From assembly GCA_934541205.1 (NCBI GenBank), contig CAKTDK010000043.1, forward strand, positions 1-11,606: DNA of 11,606 bases, written 5' to 3'. The notes below the pieces were generated by a model, which saw only the letters and a program-made list of their open reading frames with translations, was not told the DNA's origin and made no database searches. The stretch comes from an uncultured Eubacteriales bacterium. GTDB taxonomy: Bacteria > Bacillota > Clostridia > Oscillospirales > RGIG7773. Each line of letters starts with the position of its first letter. Position 1 is the first letter of the stretch. The position numbers and the translations under genes are program-made. Shown here piece after piece: positions 5,950-11,606 of the stretch.

Positions 5950-6921
5950 ATGATAGAGGTAAAAAATCTAACTAAACGTTATGGCAATAAGCTGGCGGTT
6001 GACGATATATCTTTTACCGTTAAAGAGGGAGAAATAGTTGGTTTTTTAGGACCTAACGGAGCAGGAAAATCAACTACCATGAATATTTTAACAGGCTATC
6101 TTTCCGCAACGGCGGGAGATGTAACAATAAACGGATATAACATTCTGGATGATCCTTATATGGCAAAAAAAAATATAGGTTTTTTACCGGAAATTGCCCC
6201 GTTATATCTTGATATGACTGTTAAGGAATATCTTAATTTTGTTTTTGACCTTAAAAAATGTGCTCTTGACAGAGAAAAACATTTAAAAGAAATCTGCGAG
6301 CTTGTTTCAATAACAGAAGTTTATAAAAGAGTTATTAAAAATCTTTCAAAAGGTTATAAACAAAGGGTAGGATTTGCTCAGGCTCTTATAGGAAATCCTC
6401 CCGTTCTTATTCTTGATGAACCTACGGTAGGCTTTGATCCCAGACAAATTATAGAAATAAGAAATCTTATAAAAAATCTCGGAAAAAAACATACGGTTAT
6501 ATTATCAAGCCATATTTTATCGGAAATTCAGGCAACCTGCCAAAGAGTTATTGTGATAAACAACGGAAAAATCGTTGCAAACGATACTCCTGAAAATCTT
6601 TCTGAAAATATGAACGACAAAAAACAAATTTCCGTAATAATTACAGGTCCGCCCAAGGAAGTACAAAAAGCTCTTTCGGAAAGTAAAGTGTTTAAAAGCG
6701 TTATTATTGATGAAAAAAGCGACGGTCAGGCAAGATTTATTCTGGAATATGACGATAATGTTCAGCCTCAGAAAGCTTTATTTGCCATTTTGGCAAAGCA
6801 TGACTGGAATATGCTTGAATTAAAGAATTTTAATTCTTCTCTTGAAAATATATTTATGGAAATTATTGAAAAAGAAGACGATACGGAAGGAGAAATAAAA
6901 AACAATGAAAGCAGTATTTAA
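5950..6921 (+). CDS. ABC exporter ATP-binding protein, GldA-like
   Basis: This is the cytoplasmic ATPase of an ABC-2 type exporter. The 323-aa protein has Walker A GPNGAGKST (34-42), signature LSKGYKQR (132-139), Walker B VLILDEP (152-158), D-loop GFDP (161-164) and switch His188 in SSHIL. The Q-loop position reads LPEIAPLY with Glu81; this LPExxPLY form is, to my knowledge, common in the gliding-associated GldA subgroup. A C-terminal domain of about 100 residues (from 225) follows the nucleotide-binding domain, as in GldA. The gene starts the operon and overlaps the permease gene by 17 nt, which implies translational coupling. The GldA-like label rests mainly on the GldG-like third gene; the substrate is unknown and gliding is not implied. 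Confidence 0.9.
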   Translation: MIEVKNLTKRYGNKLAVDDISFTVKEGEIVGFLGPNGAGKSTTMNILTGYLSATAGDVTINGYNILDDPYMAKKNIGFLPEIAPLYLDMTVKEYLNFVFDLKKCALDREKHLKEICELVSITEVYKRVIKNLSKGYKQRVGFAQALIGNPPVLILDEPTVGFDPRQIIEIRNLIKNLGKKHTVILSSHILSEIQATCQRVIVINNGKIVANDTPENLSENMNDKKQISVIITGPPKEVQKALSESKVFKSVIIDEKSDGQARFILEYDDNVQPQKALFAILAKHDWNMLELKNFNSSLENIFMEIIEKEDDTEGEIKNNESSI

Positions 6922-7618
6922 AAAAGAACTCCGCGCATATTTTATTTCTCCTGTAGGCTATGCGTTTTTGCTTGTTTTTTCTCTTATAAGCGCCGCCCTT
7001 TTGACTGTAGAAATGATATATGCTTCTCAGGTAAATATGACTCAGTTCTTCGCTAATTTCTTTACAAATAACATAATGATTTTTATTTTGTTAATACCTA
7101 TTCTTACAATGAAGCTTTTCAGCGAAGAAAGAAAGGCCAAAACCGACCAGATTTTGTTTACTTCTCCTGTTTCAACAACGGGAGTTGTTATGGGTAAATT
7201 TTTTGCCGGTTTTTGTATTTTTGCAATGGCCGTTGCAGTTACGTTTATTTATGTAATAATTATAAACCTCTTCTCAACAGTTGATTTTTTAATGCTTTTA
7301 GGTAATTATATCGGACTGTTTCTGCTTGGCGCCGCTTTTATTTCTATAGGAATGTTTATTTCTACCTTAACAGAAAATCAAGTAATTGCTGCGGTAATCA
7401 GCTTTGCCGTTATGATAATACTTTTGCTTGTACATTATGTAAAAGCATTTGTTTCCGGATTTTTGGTTACGGCAGTAGATTTTATATCTGTTATCGACAG
7501 ATATATGGATTTTAACGAAGGACTTTTAAACTTTTCAAGCATTCTGTTTTTCTTAAGTATAACGGGACTGTTTATTTATCTGACAGTCAGAGTTATAGAA
7601 AAACGCCGCTGGTCTTAA
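6905..7618 (+). CDS. ABC-2 type permease, GldF-like
   Basis: This is the membrane subunit of the exporter. The 237-aa protein has six hydrophobic segments, near 17-38, 53-70, 98-122, 130-152, 158-178 and 210-229. This is the ABC-2 topology with short loops. The N-terminus FKKELRAYFISPVGYAF and the cytoplasmic SEERKAKTDQILFTSPVS (73-90) after segment 2 are typical of GldF-like permeases; the latter probably contacts the ATPase. AAGGAG at 6887-6892 lies inside the end of the ATPase gene, and the start overlaps that gene by 17 nt. It probably works as a dimer with two ATPase subunits. Confidence 0.9.
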   Translation: MKAVFKKELRAYFISPVGYAFLLVFSLISAALLTVEMIYASQVNMTQFFANFFTNNIMIFILLIPILTMKLFSEERKAKTDQILFTSPVSTTGVVMGKFFAGFCIFAMAVAVTFIYVIIINLFSTVDFLMLLGNYIGLFLLGAAFISIGMFISTLTENQVIAAVISFAVMIILLLVHYVKAFVSGFLVTAVDFISVIDRYMDFNEGLLNFSSILFFLSITGLFIYLTVRVIEKRRWS

Positions 7619-7634
7619 AGGGAGGGATAATTAT

Positions 7635-9077
7635 ATGGAAAAAAATAAAAAATATTCTTCCCGAAAATTAAAGATGAGAAGTATTTCTGCAGCAACTACA
7701 GCTATTGTCATTGTGATAGCGATATTATTCAACACTGCGGCAATGCTTTTAGCGGAAAGATTTCCCTCTTTAAATATTGATATGACTACAAGCAGATTAT
7801 ATGATTTTACAGATGAAACCAAAAAGCTTTTGGGAAGTCTTGAAGATGAAACAGAAATTATAGTTTTTGCTACGGAAAGCGATTTATCTTCCGATATAAA
7901 AGACCAGGTAATTGTTCAGATGCTTAAAAAAATGACTTCTCTTACTGACAAATTAAGTGTAAAATTTTTAGATAAATATAAAAACCAAGGGCTTGCCGCT
8001 CAGTATAATCTATATTCTTCAAATTCTGAAGTCGTTAATATTGTCGTTCATAATAAAGTAAACGATAATTTTAGGATATTGACAAAAGAAGACATGCTTG
8101 CAGAAAACGGCGAATATTATGATGTTGAATACGCTATCGATACTGCAATTATGATAAATTCCAAAGAAAGGCTTTCAAGAGCCGCATTTATAAGCGGTCA
8201 TGGAGAAAGCGTTCCGTATTCCTTTGTAAATCTTATGGAAAACGCCGCTTATGAAACAGGAGCAATAACCTTTAACGAGCTTGATGAAACCGTAGATTAC
8301 ATCATAATCTATGCTCCGTCAACAGACATTACTCTTGCAGAAGCTCAGATGTTAAGCTCATTTTTATTTAACGACGGTGATTACGGAAAACATGCTCTCA
8401 TTTTCTACGGAGAAAAAACCCCAAAAATGCCTAATCTTGAAAAAGTAATTGCAGATTACGGCATACAAGTCAATTATAATATAGTTTTAGACAGCGCAAA
8501 CGGTGTTGCAGGTGATCCTACAACTATTTATACCACTCCTGTTCATGAATCTATAGGTGCTTCGGTAAACGAAAGAGGAATAAAAATTCCTGTTTACTAT
8601 TCCAGAAGTCTGACTCAGCTTTTTGAAGAAAGGGATATAACATACACTCAAGCAATTCTCGCTTCGTCAACTACTTCTTATGTAAAAGATATTACAGCAA
8701 ATTTAGGTCAAAACCTTCAAAAAGGCGCAAATGATACGGAAGGTTCATTTCTTATTGCTGCCAAAGGTGAAAAAATAAAATTTGAAGGACAGGAACCGAT
8801 TTCCTCTTCTATTTTTGTATCGGGAGCCGCTTCTTTAGCTGAGGATGCTTATCTTGCCAGCGAAAGCTACGGAAATCATACTCTTCTTTCCGATGTTTTA
8901 AAGAGCACTCAAAGCGATTATGCCAGCCTTGATATTGTAGCTAAAAAAATTAACACCGAAACACTTGATATTACAAGCAGTAATTTTGTCGTAATAGATA
9001 TTATTATTTTCGGTATTATTCCCGTAATTATTTTAATTCTGGGAATTGTAATGTTTATAAAAAGGAGGAATAAATAA
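7635..9077 (+). CDS. GldG-like ABC exporter auxiliary protein (ABC_transp_aux family)
   Basis: This 480-aa protein has a membrane segment near the N-terminus (about 18-40), a long extracytoplasmic region and a C-terminal membrane segment (about 453-473) ending in FIKRRNK. After the first segment comes LNIDMTTSRLYDFTDETKKLL, the usual opening of this family. ISGHGES at 187-192 is a family hallmark. The layout matches GldG and its relatives, which accompany GldA/GldF-type exporters; their molecular role is unproven, perhaps substrate binding or assembly at the outer face. GGGAGG at 7620-7625 supports the start. It ends in TAATG, overlapping the next gene by 1 nt. Confidence 0.85.
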   Translation: MEKNKKYSSRKLKMRSISAATTAIVIVIAILFNTAAMLLAERFPSLNIDMTTSRLYDFTDETKKLLGSLEDETEIIVFATESDLSSDIKDQVIVQMLKKMTSLTDKLSVKFLDKYKNQGLAAQYNLYSSNSEVVNIVVHNKVNDNFRILTKEDMLAENGEYYDVEYAIDTAIMINSKERLSRAAFISGHGESVPYSFVNLMENAAYETGAITFNELDETVDYIIIYAPSTDITLAEAQMLSSFLFNDGDYGKHALIFYGEKTPKMPNLEKVIADYGIQVNYNIVLDSANGVAGDPTTIYTTPVHESIGASVNERGIKIPVYYSRSLTQLFEERDITYTQAILASSTTSYVKDITANLGQNLQKGANDTEGSFLIAAKGEKIKFEGQEPISSSIFVSGAASLAEDAYLASESYGNHTLLSDVLKSTQSDYASLDIVAKKINTETLDITSSNFVVIDIIIFGIIPVIILILGIVMFIKRRNK

Positions 9078-10561
9078 TGAATGAAGATCCTATCGTTCTT
9101 AATGAAGAAAACACTGTTGTAAAAAAGAAAAAAAATCCGTTTTTTATAATCGGAATCCTTCTTGCGGTAGTAGGAGTTCTTGTCATTTCAGTAATTCTTC
9201 TTTTGCTTTATAACAATAACAAATCTCCTTATGATAATAATCGTGTAATTGAAAGAGTAATTTCTTTCACTGAAGACGATGTTGATACAATCACTATTGA
9301 AACCACAGATGAAAATTATACGTTAGTAAAAAATGATGAAGATATATGGGAATTTGAAACTTATACTACTATTGAAGTATCCCAGCCTGCTGTAGCAAAA
9401 TACCTGTCATTATTTAACAGCGTTATTTCAAACGATTCGGCAGGAAGTCCAACAGAAGAAAATTTAAGTGAATTTGGTCTTGAACCTGCAAAAACTACTG
9501 TAACAATGCATTTTGACGACGGGGAGACTACTGTTTATAAAATAGGTAATTTAAGCCCGTATAACAACGGCACCTTTTATTACTGTGATAAAGTTCCTAA
9601 AATCTATATTGTAGACACGGAAGAAACAGACGCAATGTCCGTTGGAAAACTTCATTTTTATAATCTTCTTATGGGAGATACGGAAGTTGTAGGAGATGTA
9701 GATCCCTCTTTATCCGCATCGGCCTATAATCTTGATTATATTGAGATAGAAGCAGATTTTTATGATGACGTTATAAAAATCAGAAAACAAACCGAAGAAG
9801 AACAACAGGATATAACCTCACTTTCTTCATACGTATTAACAGAGCCCTATGAACATCCCGTATCTGCTGCGGCAATGAAAGAACTTTACACTTTCATGAA
9901 AGAAATTTCCGGTGTGGATATAATTACTGATGATACCAGCAGAACTTCGTTAAAAATATGCGGGCTTGACAAGCCTATGTATGATATAAAATACGGCTGG
10001 AACGGCGAAGAAAAACGAATTAGAATATCTCAGCCTATTGACGATATGGATATGTGCTATGCATATAAAGACGGCGGAAAATATATTTATGCTATGCCTG
10101 TAGCAGTTGCGGATACCTTTAATAAACGGCCTTATGAATATTGTGAAGATGTTGCTTTTCTTGACAAAGATTTAAACTATATAAGTGAATTTAATGTTAC
10201 TGTAAAAGACAAAACATATCCTTTTAAACTTTCCGGAGAAGATCTTGATATGACAGTAACTTTAAACGGCAATAACGTAGATATTGAATCTTTCAAACAA
10301 TACTTTATAAACGTTGAAGGTTTTATGGTAAAAGGCGAAGCTCAGGTTTTAGGGGATGAAGAACTTATGATTTCCGTTGAAATAAAATTCCGCGACGGCA
10401 GAACAAAAGATGTTTTGGAATTTTATAAAATTGACGAGCTTACAGCAATTTTAAAAGAAAACGGCGAAGCAAAATTTGCAGTTGATATGAATGCGGTAAA
10501 TAACATAATAAACGATGTTGAAAAGCTTTCCAAAGGCGAAACCGTAAATAATATCTGGTAA
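9077..10561 (+). CDS. DUF4340-type membrane-anchored exporter-associated protein
   Basis: The 494-aa protein has a short Lys-rich cytoplasmic start (VVKKKKNP), one membrane segment (about 21-45) and a long acidic extracytoplasmic domain. Features typical of DUF4340 include DDVDTITIETTDENYTLVKN near residue 67 followed by W-x-F, then LSEFGLEPAKTTVTMHFDDG and YKIGNLSPYNNGTFYYC. The second half (from about 220) is less conserved and may be a second similar fold. A strong AAAGGAGG (9061-9068) and the 1-nt overlap with the GldG-like gene show tight coupling. Such proteins are regularly encoded last in GldA/F/G-like operons. Biochemical function is unknown; it probably forms the outer part of the exporter complex. 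Confidence 0.85.
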   Translation: MNEDPIVLNEENTVVKKKKNPFFIIGILLAVVGVLVISVILLLLYNNNKSPYDNNRVIERVISFTEDDVDTITIETTDENYTLVKNDEDIWEFETYTTIEVSQPAVAKYLSLFNSVISNDSAGSPTEENLSEFGLEPAKTTVTMHFDDGETTVYKIGNLSPYNNGTFYYCDKVPKIYIVDTEETDAMSVGKLHFYNLLMGDTEVVGDVDPSLSASAYNLDYIEIEADFYDDVIKIRKQTEEEQQDITSLSSYVLTEPYEHPVSAAAMKELYTFMKEISGVDIITDDTSRTSLKICGLDKPMYDIKYGWNGEEKRIRISQPIDDMDMCYAYKDGGKYIYAMPVAVADTFNKRPYEYCEDVAFLDKDLNYISEFNVTVKDKTYPFKLSGEDLDMTVTLNGNNVDIESFKQYFINVEGFMVKGEAQVLGDEELMISVEIKFRDGRTKDVLEFYKIDELTAILKENGEAKFAVDMNAVNNIINDVEKLSKGETVNNIW

Positions 10562-10577
10562 AAAAGATTTTTTATAA

Positions 10578-10620
10578 CCCCGCCGGCTGAAAACAATTTT
10601 CGGCCGGCGGGGATTATTTT
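10578..10620. terminator. Strong GC-rich terminator after the exporter operon, probably bidirectional
   Basis: The arms at 10578-10593 (CCCCGCCGGCTGAAAA) and 10597-10612 pair over 16 bp, with one G-T wobble and a 3-nt loop. ATTATTTTT follows on the plus strand. On the minus strand the stem is followed by an AT/T-rich run (rc of 10561-10577), so it could also stop the convergent small gene. It starts 17 nt after the last exporter gene. Confidence 0.92.
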
Positions 10621-10647
10621 TCATGTTTGAAGTTAAATAATAAATCA

Positions 10648-10935
10648 TTATTTTCTTTCTCCCGTTATTTTTATTTTTCCGAAATTTGTATCCACCAAAG
10701 CAAATAAGCGGTTATTTTCTATTCTGCCATGAATTTCAAAAACTACATTTAAAAACATTAAAGGAATTTTATCTTTAATATAAAAATTATTGCCCATAAG
10801 TTTTCCCGAAAACTCTTTTTCAAACCCCATCATAAATACGATCCCGTTGATTTTATCTTTATCCGTAAAAAATTTTACGGCTCCTTTTTTTACTCCGTTT
10901 AAAGTATAAACATAAATATCATATATATTTTCCGT
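10648..10935 (-). CDS. Small conserved-looking protein with apparent ACG start
   Basis: A 95-codon minus-strand frame runs from ACG (10935-10933) to TAA at 10648. The first ATG in frame is only at 10833 (61 aa) and has no good ribosome-binding site. A perfect AGGAGG lies exactly 7 nt before the ACG. Read with Met, the protein begins MENIYDIYVYTLNGVKKGAVKF, coherent coding sequence well upstream of the ATG at 10833. It is a basic soluble protein with alternating beta-like segments and no membrane span or signal peptide. I do not recognise the family. Either ACG is used as a rare start, or an ATG start has mutated and expression is reduced or lost, or the base is a sequencing error. The gene converges on the exporter operon. 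Confidence 0.6.
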   Translation of the reverse strand, partial: TENIYDIYVYTLNGVKKGAVKFFTDKDKINGIVFMMGFEKEFSGKLMGNNFYIKDKIPLMFLNVVFEIHGRIENNRLFALVDTNFGKIKITGERK

Positions 10936-10942
10936 ATTCCCA

Positions 10943-10948
10943 CCTCCT
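10943..10948 (-). promoter_or_regulatory. Perfect Shine-Dalgarno pointing to the ACG start
   Basis: AGGAGG (rc of CCTCCT) is spaced 7 nt before the ACG at 10935. No ATG, GTG or TTG in the coding frame lies within range, which is why ACG is proposed. A minus-strand TATAAT lies upstream at 10963-10958, with no good -35. Confidence 0.55.
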
Positions 10949-11049
10949 CATTCATATATTATATGACAATCTTTTTAATTCTGTTTATTAATAAATAACT
11001 AATCAAAAATATAAAAATTACTGCAAAAATAAAGATTATTGTTTAGACA

Positions 11050-11093
11050 ATAAAAAACTAACAAGATTAAATTTAATCTTGTTAGTTTTTTAT
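11050..11093. terminator. 44-bp perfect palindrome, probable bidirectional terminator
   Basis: The sequence is perfectly self-complementary about the axis between 11071 and 11072, with inner core ACTAACAAGATTAA and outer A6/T6 runs. As RNA it gives a long stem with a U-tract on either strand, as in a bidirectional intrinsic terminator. No plus-strand gene feeds it directly, so it most likely ends a minus-strand transcript entering from the right. Confidence 0.6.
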
Positions 11094-11245
11094 ACAAAAG
11101 GAGAATAACCAATATAAATTAAAAGAAAAAAATACCCAATTATTATTTATCGCTTATGAAAAGCAGTAGTCTGTTTTTAATTTTCAAAATTTTTTCTGTA
11201 AAAAACAATAAAAAAGACAAAAAATATCTTTATTTTTCCATTAAG
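11094..11245. other. AT-rich stretch before the repeat array, no gene seen
   Basis: An isolated AAAAGGAG at 11096-11103 has no start codon at useful distance. An open frame on the plus strand from 11156 runs into the repeats and is low-complexity, with no ribosome-binding site. I see no supported gene or RNA here. Confidence 0.5.
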
Positions 11246-11606
11246 AAGCAGAAATCTATTATTCTCTTAAAAAGTAAAAACCTTTTTCTTATTCCCTTAA
11301 CAAATAGAAATATCTTTTACTATACCAAAAAGTCTTTTTTATCATCTTAAGAAATAAAAAACTCTTTCCTATCGCTTTAAAAATGAAAAAAATTTTACTG
11401 TTCCTTTAAAAAGCAGAAATCTATTATTCTCTTAAAAAATAAAAACCTTTTTCCTATTCTCTTAACAAATAGAAATATCTTTTATTATACCAAAAAATCT
11501 TTTTTATCATCTTAAGAAATAAAAAACTCTTTTACTGTTCCTTTAAAAAGCAAAACTTTATCATCTCTTTAAGAATTAAAACTCTTTTTCTATCCTTTTA
11601 AAGATC
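11246..11606. repeat. AT-rich tandem-repeat array with 165-bp higher-order period, continuing past the window
   Basis: Units beginning CTTAA or CTTTAA recur at 11266, 11296, 11346, 11375, 11404, 11431, 11461, 11511, 11541, 11567 and 11595, with spacing mostly 26-30 bp. A 20-bp unit (CAAAAARTCTTTTTTATCAT) occurs at 11326 and 11491. A 122-bp block (11246-11367) recurs at 11411-11532, offset exactly 165 bp, with five differences, all transitions. A 22-mer (11394-11415) recurs at 11531-11552. A-tracts and T-tracts alternate within each unit. Uneven unit lengths and stops argue against coding. Function is unknown; curved DNA is one possibility. Confidence 0.85.

Noticed and set aside
10863..10890. 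Terminator-like hairpin on the plus strand (CCGTAAAA/TTTTACGG followed by a T-run)
   Set aside because: It lies inside the minus-strand small gene and no plus-strand transcript is expected here after the strong terminator at 10578-10620; probably a coding coincidence.
11096..11103. AAAAGGAG as a ribosome-binding site for a small plus-strand gene
   Set aside because: No ATG, GTG or TTG follows at useful distance, and no sustained frame begins there.
11156..11350. 64-aa plus-strand frame entering the repeat array
   Set aside because: Low-complexity Lys/Ser/Phe/Ile sequence created by AT repeats, no ribosome-binding site. It recurs in the second 165-bp copy only because 165 is divisible by three.
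11246..11606. CRISPR array
   Set aside because: Units are degenerate and AT-only, spacing varies from 20 to 30 bp, there are no unique spacers between constant repeats, and no cas gene is present.

Overview
The window looks like ordinary chromosome of an AT-rich, Gram-positive anaerobe of the class Clostridia. This rests on strong AGGAGG-type ribosome-binding sites, TATAAT promoters, a T-box leader on a tRNA-synthetase operon, a Firmicute LuxS, and the hisS-aspS and minD-mgsA gene pairs. No phage, transposon, plasmid or CRISPR signal is visible. The organism cannot be named from the sequence.

Layout: (1) A minus-strand gene for a small membrane protein runs off the left edge (377 to 1). It is divergent from luxS (506-958), with one extended -10 promoter for each. 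luxS ends at a hairpin terminator. (2) A MinD-type ATPase gene and mgsA (methylglyoxal synthase) form a two-gene operon (1163-2351). Two GTATAC-centred repeats lie at the predicted transcription start. (3) A complete T-box leader (about 2513-2730) precedes hisS (2753-4054) and aspS (4067-5854), so uncharged tRNA should control both synthetases. (4) A tightly packed four-gene operon (5950-10561) encodes a Gld-type ABC exporter: ATPase, six-TM permease, a GldG-like auxiliary protein and a DUF4340 protein. It ends at a very strong GC-rich hairpin. (5) Convergent to that operon is a 95-codon minus-strand gene (10935-10648) with a perfect AGGAGG site but ACG where ATG is expected. (6) The right end (about 11040-11606) has no convincing gene. 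It holds a 44-bp perfect palindrome and an AT-only tandem-repeat array with a 165-bp higher-order period that continues past the window edge.

Functional links: LuxS recycles S-ribosylhomocysteine and makes the AI-2 precursor. MgsA diverts dihydroxyacetone phosphate to methylglyoxal. HisRS and AspRS charge tRNAs under common T-box control. The four exporter genes probably form one membrane complex of unknown substrate.

The points most worth checking are: the T-box specifier, which reads GAC (Asp) in the canonical register but overlaps CAC (His); a serine in MgsA where the E. coli and B. subtilis enzymes have a conserved active-site histidine; the ACG-start small gene; the tandem-repeat array; and the operator-like palindromes at two promoters. 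No clearly new multi-gene system was found. The exporter operon of unknown substrate is the nearest candidate.
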